A stretch of DNA of 64,000 bases from Candidatus Hodarchaeota archaeon (GCA_016840285.1 JAEOSR010000097.1:1-64000), one strand, 5' to 3'; positions 1-10,995 are shown, counted from the first letter of the stretch. The notes: generated from the letters alone by a model not told the origin. Numbers and translations: made by a program.

Positions 1-79
1 AAGTATAATTAGTTTATTATAAATATATGTTCATTTCAAGAGTATTCAATTGGGAGTTAAATTGGAAATCATATCTCAT

Positions 80-3000
80 ATGATCACAACAAAAGGACGT
101 TCAATCCTATCAATTGGGATCACAATTTCTTTACTTCTATGTATACTACCAGTAGAAATCTTATCTCAACTCCCTAATGGAAATTTTAACAAGAAAATTG
201 ATATTCAAAATGAACAAAATTTTAAAAAAACCTCATATCGGCCTAGATTAATGAAAATAGAGACAGAAGATAATTGCAGTACCATTGTTTCAAATCCAAT
301 TTTAGATGAAAATATGCAGAACAATAAATCGAAATTGTCTATTGATAGTCAATCAGGATCAACAAACGGAAACATTAGTATTAAAGACTCCTATAATTGG
401 ACTGGAACAGAAATAATCAATACATCAAATGATATTAATCCAGTAACTGGTCTTCCTACAAATCACAACGATTCTGTAACAATTTCCCATTCTAGTGACT
501 ATGATCGCCAGAATGGATGGTTTAATATTTCCAATGTCATGGCAGAAAAAGATTATCGGTTAATAGAAGATTATGAATATGACCGTGGTTTTGTAAATTC
601 AAAAACAAGTGAAGACGCTTTTTATGAGATTGCTATGTCGTTTTCGATTTCAGAAGATTTTGCTAATTTAACCAAAATTTATACTTATACATCTGAATCG
701 GCAAATCCTTCAGGATTGATATATGTTGTCAATTCTACCTTAGGAGAACCTGATGATACAAAGGTTCTTTCATCAAAATTATCATTGATCCCAACCAATA
801 ATCCTCAATGGAATGAATACGAATTCAATGAACCAATTATCCTCAAAGGAGGAATACAATATTTTATCGTCATGAATTCCACTAGTACAAATAAAATTTG
901 GGAGTGGTACTACCAGAATGACACACAGGACGATGGGGTAGATGAAGGCGATGTATATTACAAAAAAGCTTCTCATACTCAAAATGACTGGACTTTTTGG
1001 GATGCTGCAGATCTTCCTCTTATAATAGAAGTTCTTCCTACAGAATTTAATGGATCTATCTACCAAACGAAGACTTATAATAATCTGCGAGAATTATCAT
1101 TATCTTATAACACTTCTGTAGACAATACCACACTCTCATCACCCGTTTGGTTTGAATGGAATGACACAGAAACTCATAAATTCTATTCAAATATCTCCCT
1201 GTCTTTCACTCTTGATTTTATAGCAAATTATACATACTCTTCTGATCCAATAAATGATGCAATTAATTATTTTGTCTATAATGAAACAATTAGTAAATGG
1301 AATGTTATCTTTTCCACTACAAGTCTCAATAAAACATACTCAGTTCGTAATCGTACCATAACCATTCAAAATCTCAATGTAGATTGGAATGGATCAGCCA
1401 TTTTTCATAATGGATCTTACGTTTACAATTTAACAAACTCAGGAGGGCTAAATGCTTCTATAACTTATGTAAATAGCTCCAGTGTAATGTTCATTAACTC
1501 ATCAAGTCTTTCAGATGCAAAAGAATGGAATATTACATTTGAAGCACCAAATTATATTCTAGATTTTAATTGGATGTTGAATACTTATCCAGTTACCTCT
1601 GCGAATGTTACTGATACTCTAATACCTAATATTTATTTCGATCTAAGGGGAATAGGAGGTAAAAATCTTTCGGTGTTTATAGAAACCAATCTAGGTTCAC
1701 AGATTTATAATAACACAAACAGAAATATATCGGCTCCTATACTAGATGATTGGAATATTTATCAATCTACATTATCTTTACCAGAAGCGAATGGAACGTA
1801 TTACAGCGTAGCTTTTTGGATTAATAGTACTTCTAATCAAATTGGATTCTTTACAAGGAATATCAAGGTTTTTATTAATACAACATTTAATGTAGAAGCT
1901 CCATCAGAAATTATAATCAATAATTCTATTAATATTACAGTAAAATTCAATACAACTCACAATAATACAGCGATTAATGGAGTGAATGTAACTGGTAAGC
2001 CTTCATGGGGATCTCAAAAATCAGAAAAATTTACACAAATGGCATCTTATGGGCCCTACAAGCTTTCTTTTGATATTAATGACTCCCAACATAACCCAGG
2101 TGACCTTATTTCAATTATGATTACCTGTCAACTTGCTTGGTATGTAAACCATTCTACAGTAATTACTATAAAGGTAATTGATAACGCAACACTTAGCTTA
2201 AATAATTCGGTTTTTAAGCTACAATGGAGAGAAAATACAACCCTTATAATATATTATAATGATTCTTCTGGTGATCCAATCCCGGGTGCAGAAATATCCG
2301 TCACTGGAGATTCAGAAAACGTTTCATATAATGGTGGCGCTTATTTTTATACATTAAATTCTACAAATTTTCCAGGAGTGGGATTTTACCCAGATAATCT
2401 GATTCTTGCAACACATTCAAATTATATATCAAGTCAAGTAAATTTTTCTGTTACGATTACCCCTGGAAATACTAGTATAAACACCTGGAGTAAAAGCCAA
2501 CCCATTATGAACAATACTTCTGGATATACTCGGATTTATGCAAGTAGTTCAAATGATAATGTATCAATTAATCTCCGTTATTATTCTATTGTAATGAATG
2601 AGACATTAAGCACTTCATCACCAGTGGTTGCATCATTATTGCCCTATTACGCCCCATTTCAAGAAATAAACGACACATGGACGTTAATATTCAATCCGAA
2701 CCAAACTGGGACTTTTATAATTAACATTACTTTCTCTCTTATAAATTACAATACTAGTGTCTTTTGTTTTCATCTTGCTGTGGAAAAAGGTGAAACTATA
2801 ATTTATAGCGAGCTTTCTACACCAGTAGACATCTATTATAATGAAGATAATGACTTTTTTTTGGTGTATAATAATATCGATTATAATGAAAATATTACAG
2901 GACTTACTAATATATCAGGTATTATAATTGATAATACATCTAAAGTTCTTTATCTAAATTCCACAGGAGATCGTTACTGGTTTAAATTCGCACCTTCTCC

Positions 3001-6000
3001 TCTAGCATCAGGTATCCATGTGATTAATATTACTTTTGATCACATTTACTATAATACAAGTTCTTTAATTCTTACATTTAATGTAATGTTACGGCTTACA
3101 GGTATTGAAGGAGCTGACGCGCTAAATGGAACAAGTCTAATTAATGGTACGAGTTCATATACTCGTTATTATTCACCGCGTTCATATGATAATTTTTCGT
3201 TCTCACTTCGTTATTACGATGCTCTTACGGATCAAACATTAGTTGTGCTTGAAGATAACATCAATATCTTATCACATTCATCGATTGACGCGAATTATAC
3301 AATAGATGGATCAAATAACTGGACATTTATACTAGACGGCTCACTTTTAGGAACATATCAAATTCAGATTACATTTACTCTTGAAAATTATAGAAATTCA
3401 ACTTTTATCGTTACACTTATATTGAAAGAAACCAATTCTTCAATCGGAAATCAATCAGTAAATTCCAGTCTATATCCAATTGAAATTACTAATGGCAGCG
3501 ACTTTTACTTCTGGGTTACTTGGATAAGTGATTATAATGAACCAATTATTGATCCAAACATCGATATTAGTAATCCGATATATGTAGTTCTCAATTCTAC
3601 AGATGAAGTTACAGGTAATCATACTTTTAAATTTACACCAACCATAACTGGATCCATTAATATTACACTGACTTTTGAAACTGCTAATTATACCGCTACA
3701 ACCTTTAATATCAATATAACCAGTATAGAGACTACAAGTGCCTCTATTAATATAACAACATTAGTATTGGAATGGAGAAAGAACACAACAATACAAATAT
3801 GGTACAATAATTCTGCTGGTTCACCTATTACTGGAGCTACTATTATTGTTGACGCAGATCACCAAAACCCAGCATTATTTGATGTGGATTCAGAAGCTTA
3901 TTATTACAAACTGAACTCGACTAAATACTTAACAATTGGCACTTATTCGAGTATTGAAATATTTGCTTCGTATTTTTTCCACCAAAATCAAACTATCTTC
4001 TTTGATCTTATTATATTGCCAGGAAATACATCTATTAGTTGTTTTTCGGATAGTATAGAAGTTTATAACGATACAACTGTTATAGAACAGCCATTTGCTA
4101 GCAGTTTAGCTGATGAATTAAATATTAGCCTTTCTTATTATCATATTTTAACTAACGATATCTTAGATGTAGGAACTCCCATAGTTGAATCTTTTTTTCC
4201 TTTTTCACTGAACGAAATTAATAGCAATTGGACAATCATGTTAAATCCAAATACAACTGGTAGTTTTATTATTAATATTACGTTCTCCTTACCGAATTAC
4301 AAAAGTAGTAAATTTATTTTTCATTTAAACGTTAAAAAAGCAGCTACAACAATATATAACGAAGTTGTAAATGGGACTAATGTTTTTTATAATGAAAGTT
4401 TTGATTTCTCATTACTGTATGTTAATTCTGACTACAATGAAAATATTACTGGACTTGTAGAAGATATAGGGATTATTGTCGATAATAAAACTAAGGTAGA
4501 ATTCCTATATTGGTCAGGTAATTATACGATATTTCGATTTTCTCCTACACCGCTATCAGTAGCCAGTTATAATATTACAATAACTCTAGAAGATACTAAA
4601 TTATATACTGCTAGCTTAATCACGGTTTTATTCAATATAATTCCGCGTCTAACTAATATTACAGGTTCTGACGCTCTAGATGGCTCAATTCTTGAGAATA
4701 ACTCGAGAATATTTTATCGTCATTTTTCACCCAGTTCGCTTGATAATTTTAGTATTTGGCTCAGATATTATGATCTCTTTACTGGTCAAACACTTATTGT
4801 ACCATCAATCTCTTTGATCGAAACGGATAGCTCCATTTACATCGACACACCAATAAGGGATGATATAAGTTATAACTGGTCACTTCTGTTTGATGCCTCA
4901 ATTATTGGAACTTTTACGATTATAATTACCTTTAGTTTAGATAATTATTCTACCTGTAAGTTCATAGTCTTCTATACAATACAAAAAGCAGATACAAAGA
5001 TATCCAAATCCTCTATAAATCCTACTCCCTCTCAAAATAATGTAACATCAAATAATGTATTTGAATTTTGGATAGAATGGCAAAATGAATATAATGAATG
5101 CATAAATGATTCAAATGGTGTATTGATAAATAGTACTAATATTTTCCTTATTAACACCGACCCTATTAACGGTAATCATACGTTCCGATTCATTAAAACC
5201 GATGTAGGAATGTATATTTACAACCTAACTTTTGAAACTGAAAATTATACTAAAACTAGTTTTATTGTACGATTCAATGTAATCAACAGGTTAATGGTAT
5301 TGGATGGTTCGTTATCATCTCACAATACAGGAACGAACGTATCAACGCTGATGTATGGTGATATTTATCATCTAGTGATCTTTCTCAACGATAGTGAAAC
5401 TGGTATACCTGTTACAGCCAATCCAATCAGTCCATTACCGGAAAATATTACATTTAGTAGTGTAAGCGCAGGGAATCACTCTTTTTATTATGAAGCTTTT
5501 GAAATTGGAATTTTTTCATCTCTCAACATTACTTTTAGCCTGAATAACTATTTTGATTACTGTTATACAATTACATTTATCGTTGACAAAAGAAAATTCT
5601 TCTTCGATACTACTTTATCAACTTTAGATAATGCTTCTGTTCCAGTTCAGGTCAAATATAATAATACTTATAATTTCAACGTATTTCTACGAGATCAAAA
5701 AACACAGAATCCTGTGAATGCCTCAATAGTAATAGTGCACGAAAATATAACTGAATATCCGATGATATTTAGCGGTAATCACTCATTTAGTTATTTTGCT
5801 GGAGCCATAGGACAACAATTAAATCTAAGTATTGTTTTCGTTAAATCCAATTATTTTAATCTTACATATTTTATCAGTTTCAATATTTTTTCTAGAATAA
5901 TGGTTTTTGATCTAAATCTATCAACTCAACCCACCCCTGCAGCTGTTAATTTACAATATGGTGACATTTATTTTTTCAAGATTTATATCAGAGACAATGA

Positions 6001-8362
6001 AACAGGAGTTCCGCTGATTATAACAAATCCTATTGAAAATACTGAAAATTTGTTCTTAGTAAATATCTCAAATGGATTCCACTGGTTTAGGTTTCAAGCA
6101 TGGGAATTGCAGCCTGATGCAGCTAATATCATATTTTCGTTGAATAATTATAATAGTCTATTTTATCTAATAATCTTTTCTGTAACAGAGGCTAGTTCTG
6201 AAGTTGTTTCTCAATCACTAAGTATTTCAACCACTTATTCATTAAATAAAGAATTCTTTTTAATTTGGCAAAGCATACCAAATCCTTCATTAAATACCAG
6301 TCAAGTTTTATTTATTAATACTAGTAATTTAGACATCCAATTCTCTTCTTCGGAATGTGCGGAACACTTTTTCTTCCAAAATTGCATTAATGGAAACTAT
6401 TCTTTCTTCATTCTCGCAAATAAAGTTGTAACCTTTACTGTTGTGCTTAACTTCAATGCAGAAGGATTCAAAAATGCATCAATACAAATAGAGATACTCA
6501 TTCTTCTTGGAACAACCAATTTTAGTTTTACGGATCCAGAAAATAATAGTTATTTGGATGAACCCTTTCACTTTACAGAGTCTCAAAATATTACTATTGG
6601 CTGGATTGAAACAATAAATGGTAATAGTTTAGTTGATACTGAACCAGAATATAATGGAAATGGAACTGAGTTTCTTGTTTTAGTAGATTGGTTTCCTAAT
6701 GGAACGCATGTTTTTAATATTAGAGCTGACAAAATTGGGATATTTCAAGTGAAGATCATATTTAATATGGCCAACTATCAGGCCTCACTATATTTTCTGA
6801 TTATAAATGTTAGTCCTATGAAAACTATAAAACCTAATATTGATTATCCATCCGAACTAATCGTAGGAGAACAATTATCCATCTCAGTAGAAGAATGGTT
6901 CACTATTAACCATGATAGAGTCCCTATCTCGAATCTAGATCAGCAAATGAGAATCTTGAACGGAAGTGAACTAATTCCTTATACCATAATGGATTTTGCA
7001 GAAGATAGATTTACAGTTATCGTCACAACTGAAGATTTTAACAAAGGAGAACAAAATCTACATCTCCAATTGCTCTGCTATGGATATGAAAACCAATCCA
7101 TAGATATCTCATTAAACATGATCGGTAGAAAAATAATAATATCAATAGAAGTAGTTCCTGAAGAGATAGTTCAAGGAAGAGAGTTTAAGGTCGAAGCTAT
7201 ACTCGAATATGAATCCCTAATAAACAATGTATCTGGTTCTGGAGCAGGATTATCACTAAAATCTTTAGAAGGGGTTGAAGTAAACTTTGAAGTCGAAATA
7301 CTATATGAAAATGGAAACATTAAGACTCTTTACAACACAACTCATGCTCAGTTATTAGGAAATTCGAAAGGAATTGCTCAATTCATAATCAGAGGAGAGT
7401 ATACTGTTGGTGCTGAGGGGATTAATCGTATTACAGTTTATTCTTCTGAAACAGCTTCAGGCCAAGCAGGATTTAGTACAACACCTGACGATTATCTAGA
7501 AACTTATCAATTCAAAAAAGGAAGTGTGGAAGATCCGATAGTTATTGATCCAATCCTGATTATAATTTCTATTATTTTACTAGTTCTCGTTAGTATCACT
7601 CTTATATCTTTAAAGAGTTATCAAAATCATAAAAAATCTCAAAAGGACATTCAAAATGAAATTGAATATAGATTTAAAGATCTTTTAAATTTAAGAGGAA
7701 TTTTATGTCGAAATAACCACGGTATTTTACTCTATGGGGAAAATTTCAGGTTTAAAGATCAAGATGGTGATTTAATTGCTGGAATAACCACTGCTATGTC
7801 AACCTTTGTCGATCAGGTATCTGAGCATTCTTTAAAGGAAGGAGAATTTGATATTCTGGAACGCGGCAATTTTGGTATTTTTTCACACCAGGGAAAGTTC
7901 ACTGTCCTAAGCTTGGTTTCCTCTGGAAAACTAAGTAAATACACTCTCGATAAGCTTGTTACAATTCACGAACAGATAGAAAGCCGCTTTAGTCCCGATG
8001 AATTAAATTCAATATTAAATGGAGATATAAAAGCAGAAGTAGAAAAAATTGTTTATGACAATCTTCCTTTAGGACTCCTTAAACCATTAATAGTAGAGAA
8101 TACAGTTCTGAGAACAAAATTAAATACCTTCAAGAAAACAGAAAAGAAAATCTATCAAATAATCGGTGATGTTCCTTCTTTCATTGAGGGGCTGCAGATT
8201 TTCTATGCTTTAACTTTAATATCTTCTCTTACAGCGCAAGGAATAACGTTAACTGATGCCATACTTTTCTTGGAGAAGCTACACAATGAGGGAGGTTTAC
8301 GGAATCTTACTCCTGAAGAACATCATGTTTTTAATATCCCAGAAGGACATATTAGCATTTAA
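80..8362 (+). CDS. Giant Ig-like surface protein with cytosolic longin/roadblock-like tail
   Basis: A protein of about 2,760 residues that is probably exported and anchored in the membrane. The ATG at 80 is preferred to an in-frame TTG at 50 because it places a basic start and a hydrophobic signal segment first. The ectodomain is very rich in Asn, Ser and Thr with many NxS/T sequons. It holds at least 13 beta-sandwich-like units, each ending in a pattern such as NITFSLxNY. One transmembrane helix lies near residues 2490-2512 (nt 7546-7620) and is followed by about 240 cytosolic residues. The first part of that tail, from about nt 7690 to 8010, has the hydrophobic pattern of a longin/roadblock-like (profilin-fold) sensor domain. 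The tail assignment is by pattern only. The architecture suggests an adhesin or receptor that signals inward, possibly to small GTPases. The ligand is unknown. Confidence 0.85.
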   Translation: MITTKGRSILSIGITISLLLCILPVEILSQLPNGNFNKKIDIQNEQNFKKTSYRPRLMKIETEDNCSTIVSNPILDENMQNNKSKLSIDSQSGSTNGNISIKDSYNWTGTEIINTSNDINPVTGLPTNHNDSVTISHSSDYDRQNGWFNISNVMAEKDYRLIEDYEYDRGFVNSKTSEDAFYEIAMSFSISEDFANLTKIYTYTSESANPSGLIYVVNSTLGEPDDTKVLSSKLSLIPTNNPQWNEYEFNEPIILKGGIQYFIVMNSTSTNKIWEWYYQNDTQDDGVDEGDVYYKKASHTQNDWTFWDAADLPLIIEVLPTEFNGSIYQTKTYNNLRELSLSYNTSVDNTTLSSPVWFEWNDTETHKFYSNISLSFTLDFIANYTYSSDPINDAINYFVYNETISKWNVIFSTTSLNKTYSVRNRTITIQNLNVDWNGSAIFHNGSYVYNLTNSGGLNASITYVNSSSVMFINSSSLSDAKEWNITFEAPNYILDFNWMLNTYPVTSANVTDTLIPNIYFDLRGIGGKNLSVFIETNLGSQIYNNTNRNISAPILDDWNIYQSTLSLPEANGTYYSVAFWINSTSNQIGFFTRNIKVFINTTFNVEAPSEIIINNSINITVKFNTTHNNTAINGVNVTGKPSWGSQKSEKFTQMASYGPYKLSFDINDSQHNPGDLISIMITCQLAWYVNHSTVITIKVIDNATLSLNNSVFKLQWRENTTLIIYYNDSSGDPIPGAEISVTGDSENVSYNGGAYFYTLNSTNFPGVGFYPDNLILATHSNYISSQVNFSVTITPGNTSINTWSKSQPIMNNTSGYTRIYASSSNDNVSINLRYYSIVMNETLSTSSPVVASLLPYYAPFQEINDTWTLIFNPNQTGTFIINITFSLINYNTSVFCFHLAVEKGETIIYSELSTPVDIYYNEDNDFFLVYNNIDYNENITGLTNISGIIIDNTSKVLYLNSTGDRYWFKFAPSPLASGIHVINITFDHIYYNTSSLILTFNVMLRLTGIEGADALNGTSLINGTSSYTRYYSPRSYDNFSFSLRYYDALTDQTLVVLEDNINILSHSSIDANYTIDGSNNWTFILDGSLLGTYQIQITFTLENYRNSTFIVTLILKETNSSIGNQSVNSSLYPIEITNGSDFYFWVTWISDYNEPIIDPNIDISNPIYVVLNSTDEVTGNHTFKFTPTITGSINITLTFETANYTATTFNINITSIETTSASINITTLVLEWRKNTTIQIWYNNSAGSPITGATIIVDADHQNPALFDVDSEAYYYKLNSTKYLTIGTYSSIEIFASYFFHQNQTIFFDLIILPGNTSISCFSDSIEVYNDTTVIEQPFASSLADELNISLSYYHILTNDILDVGTPIVESFFPFSLNEINSNWTIMLNPNTTGSFIINITFSLPNYKSSKFIFHLNVKKAATTIYNEVVNGTNVFYNESFDFSLLYVNSDYNENITGLVEDIGIIVDNKTKVEFLYWSGNYTIFRFSPTPLSVASYNITITLEDTKLYTASLITVLFNIIPRLTNITGSDALDGSILENNSRIFYRHFSPSSLDNFSIWLRYYDLFTGQTLIVPSISLIETDSSIYIDTPIRDDISYNWSLLFDASIIGTFTIIITFSLDNYSTCKFIVFYTIQKADTKISKSSINPTPSQNNVTSNNVFEFWIEWQNEYNECINDSNGVLINSTNIFLINTDPINGNHTFRFIKTDVGMYIYNLTFETENYTKTSFIVRFNVINRLMVLDGSLSSHNTGTNVSTLMYGDIYHLVIFLNDSETGIPVTANPISPLPENITFSSVSAGNHSFYYEAFEIGIFSSLNITFSLNNYFDYCYTITFIVDKRKFFFDTTLSTLDNASVPVQVKYNNTYNFNVFLRDQKTQNPVNASIVIVHENITEYPMIFSGNHSFSYFAGAIGQQLNLSIVFVKSNYFNLTYFISFNIFSRIMVFDLNLSTQPTPAAVNLQYGDIYFFKIYIRDNETGVPLIITNPIENTENLFLVNISNGFHWFRFQAWELQPDAANIIFSLNNYNSLFYLIIFSVTEASSEVVSQSLSISTTYSLNKEFFLIWQSIPNPSLNTSQVLFINTSNLDIQFSSSECAEHFFFQNCINGNYSFFILANKVVTFTVVLNFNAEGFKNASIQIEILILLGTTNFSFTDPENNSYLDEPFHFTESQNITIGWIETINGNSLVDTEPEYNGNGTEFLVLVDWFPNGTHVFNIRADKIGIFQVKIIFNMANYQASLYFLIINVSPMKTIKPNIDYPSELIVGEQLSISVEEWFTINHDRVPISNLDQQMRILNGSELIPYTIMDFAEDRFTVIVTTEDFNKGEQNLHLQLLCYGYENQSIDISLNMIGRKIIISIEVVPEEIVQGREFKVEAILEYESLINNVSGSGAGLSLKSLEGVEVNFEVEILYENGNIKTLYNTTHAQLLGNSKGIAQFIIRGEYTVGAEGINRITVYSSETASGQAGFSTTPDDYLETYQFKKGSVEDPIVIDPILIIISIILLVLVSITLISLKSYQNHKKSQKDIQNEIEYRFKDLLNLRGILCRNNHGILLYGENFRFKDQDGDLIAGITTAMSTFVDQVSEHSLKEGEFDILERGNFGIFSHQGKFTVLSLVSSGKLSKYTLDKLVTIHEQIESRFSPDELNSILNGDIKAEVEKIVYDNLPLGLLKPLIVENTVLRTKLNTFKKTEKKIYQIIGDVPSFIEGLQIFYALTLISSLTAQGITLTDAILFLEKLHNEGGLRNLTPEEHHVFNIPEGHISI
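2190..5290 (+). repeat. Two-copy super-repeat of about 518 residues inside the giant surface protein
   Basis: The block beginning near nt 2200 (LQWRENTT) is followed about 1,554 nt later by a diverged second copy (LEWRKNTT near 3765). Matching landmarks occur in the same order in both copies: PGNTSI, TGxFIINITFSL, DYNENITGL and SLRYYD/WLRYYD. Several Ig-like units were therefore duplicated together as one segment. Identity is moderate, so the event is old. Confidence 0.75.
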
Positions 8363-8639
8363 TCTTAACGAGGAAATAATTCACATTTTTAATAATCAAC
8401 TTAGTTTTGTTTAGAATATCACAGATTAGACGGGGCGTTGAAGATAAAGAACACATTGTCAGAATCAAATATTTTTTAAGAAACAGTCTTACGGATTAAT
8501 TAGTTTAGTGTTCTTCTTGATTGCTCAATATTTCAAGTATCTGCAACCTCTGATACATGGAAGATTGGATAATCGTAACTGAAGGCAGTCGTACTTCTTT
8601 GAAAGGGCGCTAATCGAAAAAAATAACGAGGTTGTTAGA

Positions 8640-10145
8640 TTGAGTGAAAAACGAATAGATATTTTAAACCGAATTGCTACAGGAGAATTATCTCCTGAAA
8701 AGGGGGAGGAATTGCTTGGAGAAATTGACAATGAAGAGTCAAGAAAACTTTTCTATAGCGATACCAGTCTTTATATTCCTGGAATTATTCCTTCTCGTGA
8801 ATTAGAGAGGATAATTTCTCGAATTCTACCAAATGTTTCCTCTGGGTTTTTAGAGGAGTTACAAACATTTAATGGCTCTGTTACATATAAGGATCTAAAG
8901 AAATTAGTCTTGAAATATGTTAATCCAGAATATCTATCTTCTCTATCAGAATTTGGATATGGAGATCTTTCAGATGATCATTTAGCCAAATTTCTTATTC
9001 ATGGAGTTGAAGCTGAATACATTCAGAGTTTAAAAGATTTACAATATGAGGATTTACCACCTGAACACCTAATAAAGATGAAAATACATGATGTAGTAGT
9101 TGATTTCATCCTTGAGTTACAGGAGCTTGGTTATTCAAATTTAGCCGTGAACCAATTGATCAAGATGAGAATTCATGGAGTAACTCCCCACTTCATTCAA
9201 AACTTAGCCCAGAAAGGAAATGAATATGCGAACTTAGAAGTCGGTCAATTGGTTAAATTACGAATCCATGATGTTACTCCAGAATTTATAGACCAACTGA
9301 AGGAAATTGGTTATGAAAACTTGTCAATTAATCAGTTAGTAAAACTCCAGGTTCATAATGTTTCTATTGGTTTTATTAAACAATTCCAAGAGTTAAAAAT
9401 GGATCTGTCAATTAATCAATTAGTGAAATTTGCCATTCACAACATTAGTCCAGGATTTGTTGAAGGATTAGTTGAGCGACATCTCATTGATCTCACTCCT
9501 AATCAAATTCGTCAATTTGGAATTCACAATGTCTCTCTAGAATTTATTGATAAAATGAGAGACGAATTCCCTGATATTCCCCCAGGGCAACTTATAAAGC
9601 TCCGTATTCATGAAATCGATTCTGAGTACATCACAAGAATAAAATCCCTTGGATATAGTAATATATCGGCAAATAAAGTCATTAAATGTCGTATCCACGG
9701 AGTCACTCCCGAGTTTATATCCAGATTACAAACGCTTGGATTTAACGTCCCGATTAGTCTCGTTATCAGTTTAGCCACTCATGACATAAGTATTAGCTAT
9801 ATTACTAGCTTCAAAGACGTAGGTTATGATTCTTTAACATTAGAAAAGATTAAGGATGCGAAAATCCATGGTGTAACCCCTGATTTTGTTAAAAGACTTA
9901 ATGAATTGGGATATTCTGACATTGAGTTTTCTAAAGTTAAAAAGATGAACATTCACGGTGTAACTACTGATACTATTCGTCAGTTTCATGAAATGGGATT
10001 TCAAGACATTTCAATAGATTATCTACTGAAAATGGCAATACATAATGTCACTCCTTCCTACATCCAACGTCTAAGAGATAAAGGTTTGCAGGATCTTGAA
10101 TTGGATCAAATAATGAAATTAAAAATACATGGAATAATTGATTGA
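8640..10145 (+). CDS. SHOCT-like domain plus IHGV-repeat protein
   Basis: This 501-residue soluble protein starts at TTG, with a GAGGT Shine-Dalgarno at about 8629-8633. Residues 5-32 (RIDILNRIATGELSPEKGEE) match the SHOCT-like helix pair seen at the N terminus of bacterial stress and DUF4097 proteins. From about residue 90 the protein is made of roughly 14 helical repeats of 29-30 residues, with the consensus IHGVTPEFIxxLxxLGYxxLxxxQLVKL. Repeats of this type are known in bacteria, often beside BlaR1/M56-type sensors or as stand-alone repeat proteins. They probably form a solenoid for protein binding. No membrane segment or catalytic motif is visible. A dead beta-lactamase gene follows directly. 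The partner and exact function are unknown. Confidence 0.8.
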   Translation: MSEKRIDILNRIATGELSPEKGEELLGEIDNEESRKLFYSDTSLYIPGIIPSRELERIISRILPNVSSGFLEELQTFNGSVTYKDLKKLVLKYVNPEYLSSLSEFGYGDLSDDHLAKFLIHGVEAEYIQSLKDLQYEDLPPEHLIKMKIHDVVVDFILELQELGYSNLAVNQLIKMRIHGVTPHFIQNLAQKGNEYANLEVGQLVKLRIHDVTPEFIDQLKEIGYENLSINQLVKLQVHNVSIGFIKQFQELKMDLSINQLVKFAIHNISPGFVEGLVERHLIDLTPNQIRQFGIHNVSLEFIDKMRDEFPDIPPGQLIKLRIHEIDSEYITRIKSLGYSNISANKVIKCRIHGVTPEFISRLQTLGFNVPISLVISLATHDISISYITSFKDVGYDSLTLEKIKDAKIHGVTPDFVKRLNELGYSDIEFSKVKKMNIHGVTTDTIRQFHEMGFQDISIDYLLKMAIHNVTPSYIQRLRDKGLQDLELDQIMKLKIHGIID

Positions 10146-10184
10146 AAGGGAAAGATCCTAGTTTTCAATGAAAGTGGGATTCCT

Positions 10185-10640
10185 GTGAACAAACCTCAAA
10201 ATCAATTCCACCGCGTTGTTGAAGAGCTTACATACTATATCGAAGGAGTGCTCAATGAGCGAGAGGATCTTCTTGGCTTATCAATAGCACTAACAAATGA
10301 TAGAGAAATCTGGGCACAAGGGTTTGGTTTTACTGATCAAACTAGAAAAGAGCGAGTCTCTCCTGAAACTTTATTCAGTAGCCATTCAATGGGGAAATGT
10401 TTCACTGTTACAACTTCTCTGATTTTGGCTAGTAAAGGATTAATTAATCTTGATGATTCCATTCTCCAATAATATCCTGAATTTCGGATTAAAACCATCT
10501 ATGGAAATCCAGAAGAGGAAATCAGAAAAATAACATTCCAATGGAGGCTTAATCATAGAGCAGGGCTTACCCTTGAAGCTTTAAAACATACTATATTCAA
10601 CGGTACTGGTGCCAAAAGTTCTAGTTCGGAAGTAGATTAA
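10185..10640 (+). pseudogene. Decayed beta-lactamase-family serine hydrolase
   Basis: The reading frame from a GTG start encodes the N-terminal part of a class C beta-lactamase-like hydrolase, with the SxxK region as SSHSMGK. A TAA stop interrupts it at about 10470-10472. The same frame continues beyond the stop with recognisable family sequence, including ITFQWRLNHRAGLT where intact members read ITxRHLLSHTSGL. It ends at a second stop at 10638-10640. The rest of the domain, including the YxN and C-terminal motifs, is missing. The gene is therefore truncated and interrupted. An intact relative lies at 29993-31072. Confidence 0.8.
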
Positions 10641-10716
10641 ACCGAAAAGGACAATTTTGTTTTCTGAAAGAGAGAGGGGAAGCTCTGATGAGTAATTGGA
10701 TTAAGGTAAGAAAACT

Positions 10717-10995
10717 CTAAATCTTACTGATAGTGATTTCGATCGCACTGAGGTTCAATAAATTTCCTTCACTGTTTTCTAATTGTTCTGTGTTTATTTG
10801 GATGTCTGTAGTCTTAACTAAATCCTTCATAAATCGTTTACACAAGATTTCTGCCACATCGACAGTGCGACTTATTGCTCGTCCTCGTGCTTTCAGGACA
10901 ATCGTCTTCGCTCCACTGTTGAATTGTGTCACGCAAGCCATAACATACGCTGTTGCAGGTTTATTTCCGATAAATATTATATTTTCCTCTGTCAT
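10717..10995 (-). CDS. albA: Alba DNA/RNA-binding chromatin protein
   Basis: This 92-residue protein is full length for Alba, a small dimeric archaeal chromatin and RNA-binding protein. It has the hallmark start with IFIGNKP, the segment VTQFNSGAKTIVLKARGRAI containing the DNA-contacting basic loop, and the following helix SRTVDVAEILCKRF. It is transcribed alone from the minus strand. A good Shine-Dalgarno (AAGGAGA on the minus strand, 11007-11013) and a TATA-like box further upstream support the ATG at 10995. The recognised family sequence leaves little doubt. Confidence 0.96.
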   Translation of the reverse strand: MTEENIIFIGNKPATAYVMACVTQFNSGAKTIVLKARGRAISRTVDVAEILCKRFMKDLVKTTDIQINTEQLENSEGNLLNLSAIEITISKI

